A stretch of DNA of 64,000 bases. Origin: Pseudocercospora fijiensis CIRAD86 (lineage: Eukaryota > Ascomycota > Dothideomycetes > Mycosphaerellales > Mycosphaerellaceae). The translations under genes and the position numbers were made by a program. The notes under the pieces are model-generated. The model had not been told where the DNA came from. It searched no databases and worked only from the letters and a program-made list of their open reading frames with translations. Where the stretch lies: NCBI RefSeq assembly GCF_000340215.1, contig NW_006921533.1, forward strand, positions 559,616 to 623,615. The letters run 5' to 3'. This document shows positions 46,127 through 56,360 of the stretch, in pieces; positions within the stretch are counted from its first letter, which is position 1; the number at the start of each line of letters is the position of its first letter.

Positions 46127-49100
46127 ATGGCCGAGCCAGCGCCAGCACCAGCGCCAGCGGCCTCTTCGGGAATGCCATCCACCCATCACGAGGACAACAG
46201 CACATTCGATGCCGACTACTCGGTGGCGATGGAGGACAACTCGGAAGTCGTAGAGCAGAATGAAGATGCTGTTGCACAGAATGGATCTGCATCTCAAGAA
46301 GTTGAGGCAGAAGAGTCTGAGGTGATGGTAAAGGAGCATCCTCCGCCAGCTGTCGACAATGATACGCATTCGACGCACCATGCCACCACAACGCCTCCCA
46401 GCGAGCCCAATGCACAGAGTGCACCAGCGAGTGCGGTATCGCCGCCTCCGACGAGCACTGCGATCCCAGACTCACCAGCGACTCGTTCCACAGCAGCTAC
46501 TGCTATCCGCCCACGATCAGATTCTCAATCAACCACTGCGACTACCGCAACCCGCGCATCCACTCGATCGACCAGGAGTAGCATGGTATTTGTCGTTGCT
46601 GCATTAGAAAGTATCGCAGCTTCTAAAGATGCACGCAAGCGGAAGGTGCTGGCAGACTCGACACAGCGGGCCCTGTCAGCCATCCGAAGTGCTCAAGGAG
46701 ATGCTACGCAGATCGACCCAGAAGTTATGTTTGCGCCTCTGAACCTGGCCACCGAGGCTTCAACAGTTTCAGTAGTAACGACAGCTCTGGACTGTATAGG
46801 AAAGCTGATTAGCTATTCCTACTTCTCTACGCCAGCTGTGTCGGAGGCGCAGAGCGAATCTGCAGAGGACAGACAAAGGCCGCCGCTTATTGAGAGGGCC
46901 ATTGACACGATATGCGATTGCTTCCAAGGCGAAGCCACTCCTGCCGAAGTGCAGATGCAGATTATCAAGAGCTTGTTGGCTGCTATTCTCAATGACAAGA
47001 TTGTGGTACATGGCGCAGGATTGCTTAAGAGCGTACGTCAGACATATAACATCTTCTTGCTGAGTAAAAGCAGTGCCAACCAGCAGATCGCTCAAGGCAC
47101 TTTGATGCAAATGGTCGGTACGGTCTTCGAGCGTGTCAAGGTCAGACTTGCGAGCAAGGCTTCGCGGTCATCTACAAGTCTCAAGACGAATGGCGCTGAA
47201 GCTGCTTCCGATGTGTCGTCCGTTGTGGGAAGTGACGAAACACCATCACTTGCTGGTGCTCCTCAGACGCCAGATATCGAGAGGGATGAACCAAAGATGA
47301 CTTTGCAGACATTCGAGACACGTAAATCTTTCGACGACACGAGGATAAACGATACCGCTCCAACTATGGTCACGAAGAACAAGAAGGCCAGCAAACGGCC
47401 TTCAACTTCCGGTTCTGGTGCCGATGTGCCATCTATCACCGTGCAGGGGGAAGGGAGTGACGCGCTATCCGAAGATGACGAGGAAGATGAAATCTACATC
47501 AAAGACGCATTCTTAATCTTCCGCGCCATGTGCAAGCTATCGACCAAGCCATTGCGAATAGAGGATGCGGTCGATATAAAATCGCAGGGAATGCGATCAA
47601 AGCTTTTGAGCTTGCACATCGTCCACAGTGTTCTCTTCAACCACTCCGTCATCTTCACATCTCCGCACGCAACCATACGAAGCTCTTCAAACGGTGATCC
47701 GACTGGTTTCACGCAGGCGATCAAGCAGTATCTTTGCTTGAGCCTTAGCCGAAACGGTGCGAGCAGTATCAGCAAGGTTTTTGAAGTGGCTTCGGAAATC
47801 TTCTGGCTGATGACAAAAAACCTGCGTTCGCAAATGAAGCGAGAATTGGAGGTCTTCTTGAAGGAGATATACATCGCTATACTGGACAAGCGGCAAGCTC
47901 CAGGGTGGCAGAAATCATACATCATTCAGCATATTTTCGGTCGCATCGGACAGGATCCTCGAGCGCTGGTAGAGATTTATCTGAATTATGACTGTGACCG
48001 CCAAGCTATTGACAATATGTATCAGCGCATGGTAGAGCATGTCAGTCGACTAGCAAGTCAACCGGTACCTGTTAGCGGACTTCAGCAACAAGCTTACCTG
48101 GAGAGCGTGGCGAGGCAAAACAGCAGTCTCTCCAATGACTGGCGTGAAAGAGGGACACTCCCACCAAGCTTGACAACTGCGAGCATGACACAACCGCATG
48201 AGTCTGAGCAAGCCTTCCCTCAAGAATATGCTATGAAGATGCAAGGACTAGAGGCGTTGGTAGAGACTCTGCGAAGTATGGTGAATTGGGGTCAACAGAC
48301 ACCCGCAGAAGTAGCTGCGAGCACCCTGGCTGACGTTGATGCACGGTTCTCACTGGATGACCAACAGCGAGAAAGCTTAGACACCAGGGCAATGGAATCT
48401 GCAGGCCCAAGTGGCGCGTCAACTGACGGCATTCCAATGACACCTCGAGAGTTCGATACACCAGTTGCGGAAGACGATCCAGAAGAGCTTGAAAAGATCA
48501 AGCAGCGAAAGACAGCACTCAATGAGGCTATACGCGCGTTCAATTTCAAGCCGAAAAGAGGCATCAAGATGCTCATCGCGAAAGGCTTCATCCTCTCCGA
48601 AGATGCACAAGACATTGCGAAATTCTTCTTCAACAACGAGCGTGTGAACAAGAAATCTCTTGGTGAATTCCTTGGAGAGGGTGATGAAGAGAACATCAAG
48701 ATCATGCACGCTTTTGTAGACCAGATGGATTTCACACGCACCCGATTTGTGGATGCCCTGCGCAGGTTCTTGCAGGCATTTCGTCTCCCAGGCGAGGCTC
48801 AGAAGATCGACAGACTGATGCTCAAGTTTGCCGAAAGATACACCACCGGCAACCCGAATGCATTCGCGAATGCCGACACTGCATATGTACTTGCATACAG
48901 TGTGATCATGCTCAACACTGATCAACATTCTGCACAGGTGAAGAAACGCATGACTGTTGAAGACTTCATCAAGAACAATCGTGGCATCAATGACAACGCA
49001 GACTTGCCTGATGAGTATCTGCAAGGAATCTTTGACGAGATCGCACACAATGAGATCGTGCTAGATACTGAGCGGGAACAGGCTGCTAATCTTGGCCAAC

Positions 49101-52100
49101 TACCACAACAGCCTACTGGACTTGTCGGTACCTTGGCAAATGTCGGCCGTGACCTCCAGAGAGAAGCATATGCGCAGGCAAGTGAAGAAATGAGCAATCG
49201 CACAGAACAGCTTTTTAAGAATCTGCTTCGGGCACAGAAACGAGCCGGAGGTGCAGCAGCCGCTGTGAGCAAAGGCAAATTCTTGATTGCCAGCTCCTAC
49301 AAGCACGTTGGACCCATGTTCGAAGTGACTTGGATGAGCTTTCTGACCGCGCTTTCGGGCTCGGCACAGGAGACCCAAACCCTCGAGACAATACGTCTTT
49401 GCATGGAAGGCCAAAAGCTTGCGGTGCGCATTGCATGCCTGTTTGACCTCGAAGACCCAAGACAAGCTTTCGTTTCAAGCTTGAGCAGGAGCACGAACTT
49501 GTACAACTTGTCCGAGATGAAGGCCAAGAACATGGAAGCGCTACGAGCCTTGATCGACATTGCTTACAGCGAGGGCAACCACCTGAAAGAGAGCTGGCGA
49601 GACATACTCACCTGCATCTCACAGCTTGACCGATTCCAGCTCATCTCGAGCGGTGTCGAGGAAGGCGCGATACCTGACGTGATGCGAGCGCAAGGAGTGC
49701 CGCAGAGTCCACAGGTCAACGGAGCTGGACGAAAGAGCTTGCAAGTCAGCAGGCGGCCGACGACTCGGACTACTCCCAGTGGTGCATATCAAGCCGATAT
49801 TGTTGAAGAGACAAGGGGTGCAGACATGGTCCGCAGTGTCGACCGCATCTTCACGAACACAGCCAACATGTCAGGTGATGCGATTGTGCATTTCGTGCGC
49901 GCTCTGACGCAAGTCAGCTGGCAGGAAATCCAATCTTCCGGCCTCTCAGACCAACCACGAACATACAGCTTGAATAAGCTTGTCGAGATCTCAAGCTACA
50001 ACATGACCCGTGTGAGGTTCGAGTGGACAAATATCTGGCAAATCCTTGGACAGCACTTCATCGATGTCGGATGCCACAACAATACACACGTCGTGCACTT
50101 CGCACTCAACAGCTTACGACAGCTCAGTATGCGCTTCATGGAGATTGAGGAGCTCCCCGGTTTCAAGTTCCAGAAGGACTTCCTCAAGCCTTTCGAGCTG
50201 ATCCTTAGCAATGCCTCACAGGTTGCTGTCAAGGATCTGGTACTGCGCTGCCTCATCCAAATGATACAGGCTCGCGGAGACATGATCCGATCTGGGTGGA
50301 GGACCATGTTTGGCGTCTTCACAGTCGCCGCCAAGGAACCATACGAGAGCATTGTCAATCTTGCCTTTGACAATGTAACGCAAGTGTACAATGAGCGATT
50401 CGGCGTTGTGGTGTCGCAAGGCGCTTTCGCTGATCTGGTCGTATGCTTGACAGAGTTCAGCAAGAACATGAAGTTCCAGAAGAAGAGTTTGCAAGCCATC
50501 GAGACGTTAAAGTCTTCCGTGCCGAAGATGCTCAGAACACCGGAGTGTCCTCTTTCACTGAAAGCACCAGGCTCGAAGGATGCTCCTCAAGCCGAGAACA
50601 TCCCTAAGCAACCCATTCGCCAGACACAAGAAGAGCAGTACTGGTTGCCTGTACTGTTCGCTTTCCATGATGTGCTCATGACTGGCGAGGATCTCGAGGT
50701 CCGCTCACGAGCACTCAATTACCTCTTCGATACCTTGACCAAGTATGGAGGCGACTTTCCAAAAGACTTCTGGGACACTCTTTGGAGACAGCAATTATAT
50801 CCCATCTTCATGGTGCTGCAAGATCGCAAGGCCATCAGTCACGAAGCCGTTAACCATGAGGAGCTGTCGGTATGGCTGTCGACCACATTGATTCAAGCAC
50901 TGCGAAATATGATCAGCTTGTTCACACACTTCTTTGAGAGCCTGGAATATATGCTGGATCGCTTCCTGGACCTGCTTGCGCTCTGCATCTGCCAGGAGAA
51001 TGATACCTTGGCCAGGATTGGCAGCAATTGCCTTCAGCAGCTGATTCTTCAAAATGTCAAGAAATTCACACCACAGCACTGGGAGAAGATCGTTCGCGCA
51101 TTTGTCGATCTGTTCAACAGGACAGAAGCCAAGGAGCTGTTCTCAGCTGCAACGTCGAGCAATTATTCCAAGGACAATTCGTATTCCCACGAAAGTCCAT
51201 CGCGACCGAGAGGCATATCGACTGCCGATGATGCTTCGATTGCAGAGAACACGAACGCCTTGAAGATTAACGGTTTGTCCGAGGATGATGACACAGCTAC
51301 CACGAATGGCGACGGGCACGTTGAGACGTCTTCGTTGTCACTGTCTTCCGACCACGATCGTAGCCCATCACCGGCCCAGACACCTCGCAACAAGCGAACA
51401 GAACTTGAAGACTTCAGCAACGTGCAGTCCAAGCAGCAAGCGCCAATTGTCGTGACAGCCGCGCGAAGACGATACTTCAACCAAATCATCACAAAATGCG
51501 TCCTTCAGCTCCTGATGATCGAGACGGTATCCGAGCTCTTCAACAACGACGCAGTCTACTCCTCCATCCCATCCCACCTCTTGCTCCGCCTCATGAAGCT
51601 CCTCAAAACCTCATACCACTTCGCCAAGCGTTTCAACGAAGACCGCGACCTCCGCACGCGCCTCTTCCGCGAAGGCTTCATGAAACAACCGCCCAACCTC
51701 CTCAAACAAGAAAGCGGATCCGCCAGCGTCTACGTGCTCATCCTCCTCCGCATGTACGCCGACCAATCCCCCGAACGCGCCGCTTCCCGCCCCGAAACCG
51801 AATCGGCCCTCATCCCCCTCTGCACCGACATCATCGCCTCCTACATCTCGCTCGACGAAGAAACGCAGCAACGCAACATCGTCACCTGGCGTCCCGTCGT
51901 CATCGACGTTTTGGAAGGTTATGTCGCGTTCCCTGACGCAGAGTTTGAGAAGCACGTTGAAGTTTTCTCGCCGCTTGCTGTCGGGCTTATGAATCGTGAT
52001 ATGGGGCCGGAATTGCAGAGGGCTGTCCAAGGGCTTTGGCAGAGGGTTTGTGAGGTTCGACTGGGGTTGAGATTGGATGAGGCGCTTTTGCCGGTGCAGA

Positions 52101-52189
52101 CGCCGAGTAGTCCTAGGGCTGTTAATGTTTTTGGGACGAGGAGGGGGAGTCGGGGGTCGGTTGTTAGGGTGGTTGGTGGGAAATCGTAA
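46127..52189 (+). CDS. SEC7: Sec7-type Arf guanine nucleotide exchange factor (2020 aa)
   Basis: Sec7 activates Arf GTPases at the late Golgi to drive vesicle formation. The frame is open for 6 kb without an intron. The first 150 residues are acidic and Ala/Pro/Ser-rich. A DCB region starts near residue 152; the HUS box (YLNYDCD) lies near residue 618-624; the catalytic Sec7 domain spans about 787-980 with the glutamic finger Glu890 in FRLPGEAQKID and the hydrophobic-groove motif AYVLAYSVIMLNTDQHS. HDS repeats follow up to about residue 1650, and a Ser/Asp-rich insert lies near 1690-1765. Length and order fit large fungal Sec7/BIG proteins. The last 95 codons switch to G/T-ending codons. Antisense frames inside are shadows. 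Confidence 0.96.
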   Translation: MAEPAPAPAPAASSGMPSTHHEDNSTFDADYSVAMEDNSEVVEQNEDAVAQNGSASQEVEAEESEVMVKEHPPPAVDNDTHSTHHATTTPPSEPNAQSAPASAVSPPPTSTAIPDSPATRSTAATAIRPRSDSQSTTATTATRASTRSTRSSMVFVVAALESIAASKDARKRKVLADSTQRALSAIRSAQGDATQIDPEVMFAPLNLATEASTVSVVTTALDCIGKLISYSYFSTPAVSEAQSESAEDRQRPPLIERAIDTICDCFQGEATPAEVQMQIIKSLLAAILNDKIVVHGAGLLKSVRQTYNIFLLSKSSANQQIAQGTLMQMVGTVFERVKVRLASKASRSSTSLKTNGAEAASDVSSVVGSDETPSLAGAPQTPDIERDEPKMTLQTFETRKSFDDTRINDTAPTMVTKNKKASKRPSTSGSGADVPSITVQGEGSDALSEDDEEDEIYIKDAFLIFRAMCKLSTKPLRIEDAVDIKSQGMRSKLLSLHIVHSVLFNHSVIFTSPHATIRSSSNGDPTGFTQAIKQYLCLSLSRNGASSISKVFEVASEIFWLMTKNLRSQMKRELEVFLKEIYIAILDKRQAPGWQKSYIIQHIFGRIGQDPRALVEIYLNYDCDRQAIDNMYQRMVEHVSRLASQPVPVSGLQQQAYLESVARQNSSLSNDWRERGTLPPSLTTASMTQPHESEQAFPQEYAMKMQGLEALVETLRSMVNWGQQTPAEVAASTLADVDARFSLDDQQRESLDTRAMESAGPSGASTDGIPMTPREFDTPVAEDDPEELEKIKQRKTALNEAIRAFNFKPKRGIKMLIAKGFILSEDAQDIAKFFFNNERVNKKSLGEFLGEGDEENIKIMHAFVDQMDFTRTRFVDALRRFLQAFRLPGEAQKIDRLMLKFAERYTTGNPNAFANADTAYVLAYSVIMLNTDQHSAQVKKRMTVEDFIKNNRGINDNADLPDEYLQGIFDEIAHNEIVLDTEREQAANLGQLPQQPTGLVGTLANVGRDLQREAYAQASEEMSNRTEQLFKNLLRAQKRAGGAAAAVSKGKFLIASSYKHVGPMFEVTWMSFLTALSGSAQETQTLETIRLCMEGQKLAVRIACLFDLEDPRQAFVSSLSRSTNLYNLSEMKAKNMEALRALIDIAYSEGNHLKESWRDILTCISQLDRFQLISSGVEEGAIPDVMRAQGVPQSPQVNGAGRKSLQVSRRPTTRTTPSGAYQADIVEETRGADMVRSVDRIFTNTANMSGDAIVHFVRALTQVSWQEIQSSGLSDQPRTYSLNKLVEISSYNMTRVRFEWTNIWQILGQHFIDVGCHNNTHVVHFALNSLRQLSMRFMEIEELPGFKFQKDFLKPFELILSNASQVAVKDLVLRCLIQMIQARGDMIRSGWRTMFGVFTVAAKEPYESIVNLAFDNVTQVYNERFGVVVSQGAFADLVVCLTEFSKNMKFQKKSLQAIETLKSSVPKMLRTPECPLSLKAPGSKDAPQAENIPKQPIRQTQEEQYWLPVLFAFHDVLMTGEDLEVRSRALNYLFDTLTKYGGDFPKDFWDTLWRQQLYPIFMVLQDRKAISHEAVNHEELSVWLSTTLIQALRNMISLFTHFFESLEYMLDRFLDLLALCICQENDTLARIGSNCLQQLILQNVKKFTPQHWEKIVRAFVDLFNRTEAKELFSAATSSNYSKDNSYSHESPSRPRGISTADDASIAENTNALKINGLSEDDDTATTNGDGHVETSSLSLSSDHDRSPSPAQTPRNKRTELEDFSNVQSKQQAPIVVTAARRRYFNQIITKCVLQLLMIETVSELFNNDAVYSSIPSHLLLRLMKLLKTSYHFAKRFNEDRDLRTRLFREGFMKQPPNLLKQESGSASVYVLILLRMYADQSPERAASRPETESALIPLCTDIIASYISLDEETQQRNIVTWRPVVIDVLEGYVAFPDAEFEKHVEVFSPLAVGLMNRDMGPELQRAVQGLWQRVCEVRLGLRLDEALLPVQTPSSPRAVNVFGTRRGSRGSVVRVVGGKS

Positions 52190-54506
52190 GGAACTATAAA
52201 TGCTCGTGGTGAAGGGTAGTAGGTAGTATGTATGGTGTGGGGGTAGAGTTGTTGTGGAAATGCAAATTTTTTTTTGCAAATTTTGATCTTTTTTGCGTTC
52301 TTCTATCTTATGTTCGGTCACGGGTCACTCGGTCAGGTCCTTGCTGTGAGGGGGTGTGGCTCAGGCTGCCATTGACGCCAAGACAAACGACATTGGAAGA
52401 ACTTGACTCTCGCTCCAAATTCCTTTCTTGGGGGGGGGGGGGGGGGGGTTTCCAAAAACGGCCTTCGGATGGGTTTAAAGCCAGGCTGGAACGAGACCAG
52501 AGACATTTCTCGAGCCAGACATTCATGGTATATTCTAATTTCCGAGACATGGGCGCGAGGAAAGAAGTCTATTTTTTCTTTCAGGCTGTAATGAATGTAA
52601 GTCGTGAGCGAGACATTCCATCAATTGCCGAGACATCTCACTCCCTCTACTCTCATCAGTTCCGACGGGTTTGGTGTGATGGTCGTATTTTCGAGTCATC
52701 CAATGTGTCGAAGCGCATGAAGGTTGCTATAGGGAGATGATCGGAGCGGATTCCAGCATAACACTCGCTGTGGCGCGTTCCAGAAGGCAAGTGAAAATAG
52801 CTCTTTGAGGCTGCAGATGAGGGTGGTGGTTGTTGTTGTAGTACTGAGGAGATTGGCGAGACGTCGCACAGCATCGTAATAGGAGAGATGTGAGATGTTG
52901 TCTCACGTCACATCCGGGACAACGCACGCTTACTTACACCCGAGCTGGTTTTTGCGGCTTGCGGCTTGCAATGGGTGGTACTGTACCGCAGCTTTTATGA
53001 CATGGAAGGGCTTCGAGAAGTCTTCGAATCTTGACGCGTCTTGAGGAAGTGGTGAGGGGCTGCATTGTTGTGTTGGTGAGGACGGAAAGAGCGGCGGGCT
53101 TGACTCGCAGATGTGGTCTCGTTGCCGGCAAGTTGTGTTCGATGAACTGCTATATGCGATTTAGGAGGTATAAGATCTCGGTCGTTTCGCTCGGAGGCAG
53201 TACAGTACCGAGGCTGCGGCTCTGACGTGTAGATCGTCAGTGGACAGCACAGCGCGGTGGTGATGCTCTGCGTCGGCATGCTGTATCAACGATTAACACA
53301 TATGCAGGCGCAGACGATTCTGATGTGTAGCAGCCTTATTGGTCTCTTGAACTGGTTTCAGAATTGAGTTTCCTGTTGACGCGATCTTCCCTGTTCTTAT
53401 TGAGGAGCACGCGCAGCTGAAGTGCAAGGATCCCTAGGGGTATCGGCGTTGCTATGCATTATTATTCGCGGTAGAGACATCGAGAGGCGTGTCGTTCCGC
53501 GCATCACATCGGAAGGTGCTGTAGCATTCATTCATTGTGATGGCACGACCGGCGAAGATGCCGCCGCTCAAGTCCGGTGCAGCGCGAAGGCCATTGTTGT
53601 TCGCTGCGTCGCGTGGCTGGCTGTCGAGTGAGATGTCGCAGGCGCGCAGAGGAGTGCTTTGCGGCGGGAGACTCGAGGTTGGGAGCGTTGCTAGACGCCC
53701 CGCCCCTTGCACCAATCACATGCGAAGACGGGCAGGATGCGGCGCCACCAAGGCTTGTTTGACTTCACCACTTCTCCATCGCGCAGTCGCAGTCGCCGCA
53801 GTCGCTACGCCCAGTGAACGCCTGCCACGCCTGCCACGCCTGCCACGCCTGCCACGCCCGGCGTCCAGCCATTGAGATGCGGGACACGCCAAGTCCGAGC
53901 GCTCCTCATTCGCCGCTCGGTGAATGAGAGGGAGGGGAGGGCGGCGTGCTGCGACTGCGAGGCGTGCCAGGCCAGGTTTCAGAAGCGGCTGCCCGCGGCC
54001 GTTCTGGTGCGAGGAGCAGCAGGTGCAAGTTCTTTCTTGAATCTCGCCGACGAAATGAGATGGACGCGGCCAGAAGACGTGAGCGTCGGGCTGGCGAGCA
54101 TGTGACACCACAACTGTGCCTCTCTGGACCCCATTCGCTCGACCGGCTGCTACTTCTTCCTTGCATGCTGCATCTGCAAACTATCTTTCGCTCTACACCC
54201 GAACCGTTCCTTTTTAATTATCCGACGACTCTTCTTTCTGCTGGATACTCGTTGCTTCTTCTTTTCCAATCAATCTTCATATGCACAGTGCCGTGTAACC
54301 ATACACTTTTACCGTCTCTTTCGTTTCGGTGGGTGGCTCGAATTTGTCTTCATGACATCTTGAATCGACGTCAATGAGCCTCTTCGTTGACGGAGATGGA
54401 CATTTGCGAGGCTGGCTGGCCGCCTTGCTATGCTGCTGGGCCGCGGTAGGCGACGACGAGTACGAATTGGAGAAGAAAAACACAAAAGGTTTGTGGAGCG
54501 CGTGGC
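52190..54506. other. 2.3 kb intergenic region with simple repeats
   Basis: It includes a T-rich hairpin just after SEC7 (tgcaaa, T6, tttgca, at 52,261-52,278), a 19-base G run at 52,430-52,448, and a 9-bp cgcctgcca repeat (about 4.5 units) at about 53,818-53,860. Several frames of 60-170 codons overlap on both strands, but none has a domain or an orderly start. The last 400 bases are C/T-rich and look like the leader and promoter of the gene at 54,507. Confidence 0.55.
52430..52448. repeat. Poly-G run, 19 bases
   Basis: An uninterrupted G run on the plus strand, 240 bp after the SEC7 stop. Such runs are prone to sequencing and assembly error. Confidence 0.9.
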
Positions 54507-55940
54507 ATGACATTATTCAACACTGACACCGCTCTAGCCAAAATTTCACGCCCAACTATATATAATGATCAACCTACACAACTTGAAATGATGTCGCCGC
54601 ACGCGTCTAGAAACCATCCAACTTGGGAGCACGCAGGATTCACAGAGGAGGATCGCGTGCGACCAATAACCGAACGACCGCCTTCCATCAAACCATTGGA
54701 CTTTGGAGACTCTTCGTTGATGGGCAAAGTGTCCCTACATGGCCGAAGGAAGAGCTCGACGACCTTACTCAACTTTCACAACTCCGCAAAACGGAACTCA
54801 TCCAAGTCATTGGCAAGAACAAGCATAGGCCAACCGACAAATTTCCGTCGCCTCGAGTATACCGAGAAGCAACGTCGTTCGTTGAAGCCACTGCAACTTG
54901 AGCCAGTGGTATTGAGAGGAGATGTCCTTGCCATCCCATCCGATCACGACACCGCTGTCCGGCATGACGCCTCGAAGTCTTTAGATGTGGATTACTGTCT
55001 GGCCACTGCTGCCAAAAGATCATCCTATCGCGAAACTCGAGAAACACCTTTCGAGAGATGTCAACAAATGAGTGCTACAGCGAAGCGAGATCAATCTCCA
55101 ACGACCACGAAAGACGAGAAGAGTCTCCAATCAACCCTCTCCACCAAATCCTCTTCCAGCTCAATGTACTCTCTCCGTCGCCAGCCCTTCGAAAGCAGCA
55201 CTTCCAACACGCCATCCTCATCCCGCCCATCGACCGAAAGAACACGTCTCAAGCGGAAAAGATCCAATCCAACCACCCGCATCCCCTCATCCGAGAGCAA
55301 CGACCTCGACAAAGAAATTCTCGAACTCAACACAATCGTCGAAGAACGCCGAGCCGAATCCACCCGGCCCCTCAGTCCAGAAGCAACCCAACACGTCCCT
55401 GCCATCGCACCCTCAATGACCGTACGCGCAAGATCTGAAACTCTGACAGACATCGGCTCCGCTTTCTCCCGTCCTCTCCACCTCAACACAGATTGTCCGA
55501 CCACAACCATTGCGGAAACTTTCTCCTCTCCTGTCAAGTCCCGCTTATCAAGACCCTTCACCAACATGCCGGATTCCCATCTAGAGACGGTTGGGGTTGT
55601 TATTAGAAGGCCCTCTTCGAGGGTTACGGGCTGGCTTACGAATCTTTGGTCTTCTTCTTCTTCTTCTTCCCACATTCCGGATGAAAATCCCGCGCCTCAC
55701 CAACAACCTTTCTCCTCCTCCTCATCCTCCTCTGCACATTCCCGTCATCGTGCCCTTTCATCATCCGAAACAACTTCTTCGAGTTCCCTCTACTGCACTT
55801 CGTCGATGAGTACGACCACTTCCTACGTGTATTCTAAACCCTCTGTGACTCCGCCTTTCACGGCTTGTACGTCGGAGGAGAGGGAGAGGGAGAAAGTTTG
55901 GTTGAATTTGAGTCCGAGTCGGGTTGGGTTGGCGTTGTGA
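54507..55940 (+). CDS. Serine-rich protein of unknown function (477 aa)
   Basis: Single-exon frame with ATG at 54,507; the double ATG at residue 28-29 (MMSPHASRNHPTWEHAGF) could be the true start. The protein is dominated by Ser, Thr, Arg and Pro and is probably disordered. Long Ser runs occur near residues 379-386 and 399-406. More ordered stretches are DLDKEILELNTIVEERRAES, a likely helix near residue 268-286, and HLETVGVVIRRPSSRVTGWL near 356-375, which resemble conserved blocks of uncharacterised ascomycete proteins. Basic patches (ERTRLKRKRSNP) could direct it to the nucleus. No catalytic domain is seen. Confidence 0.72.
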   Translation: MTLFNTDTALAKISRPTIYNDQPTQLEMMSPHASRNHPTWEHAGFTEEDRVRPITERPPSIKPLDFGDSSLMGKVSLHGRRKSSTTLLNFHNSAKRNSSKSLARTSIGQPTNFRRLEYTEKQRRSLKPLQLEPVVLRGDVLAIPSDHDTAVRHDASKSLDVDYCLATAAKRSSYRETRETPFERCQQMSATAKRDQSPTTTKDEKSLQSTLSTKSSSSSMYSLRRQPFESSTSNTPSSSRPSTERTRLKRKRSNPTTRIPSSESNDLDKEILELNTIVEERRAESTRPLSPEATQHVPAIAPSMTVRARSETLTDIGSAFSRPLHLNTDCPTTTIAETFSSPVKSRLSRPFTNMPDSHLETVGVVIRRPSSRVTGWLTNLWSSSSSSSHIPDENPAPHQQPFSSSSSSSAHSRHRALSSSETTSSSSLYCTSSMSTTTSYVYSKPSVTPPFTACTSEEREREKVWLNLSPSRVGLAL

Positions 55941-56360
55941 ATTGATATTTGATTTGGTTTTTGTACATATATATAGAGATACCCTTAGCATTGACAGGGA
56001 GGGAGGGAGGGAGGGATGTATGAGTAGGGAAAGGAGGAGGTGAGGTGTAGGTGAAGAAGATAGATGGAGAGAAAATGATCTCGCGCGTCATTTTGAGGAG
56101 AAGAAGAGATATTTCTTTTTCTTTCCCCCCTGTCAAGTTCCGAATATTTTATTTTTTTCCATGTTGCTATCTATGTCTTGCCATCGGTCGGGGTTTGACC
56201 ATGTTTCTTCTTCTTCTTCTTCTTCTTCTTCTTCTTCAAGTTTCCCTGCCCTTTTCATATACCATACCATACCCATGAGTTGAATCATTCCTTTCCCGTC
56301 TCCCCAACCAAAAACTCCTCGCTAAATCTCAAAACTTTTTCCTCAAAGTTTTTTTTCCTC
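55941..56360. other. Convergent intergenic region with microsatellites
   Basis: Between two converging genes lie a (GGGA)n run at about 55,998-56,014, a (TTC)n run at about 56,205-56,237, and a poly-T/C stretch before 56,361. No gene was seen. Confidence 0.7.

Noticed and set aside
51611..52321. 236-codon antisense frame over the SEC7 3' end
   Set aside because: It is the mirror of C-rich SEC7 codons, lacks any domain and overlaps a conserved coding region.
52228..54377. Several 60-170 codon frames in the SEC7 downstream region
   Set aside because: They overlap one another on both strands, include the poly-G run and simple repeats, and show no domain or splice pattern.
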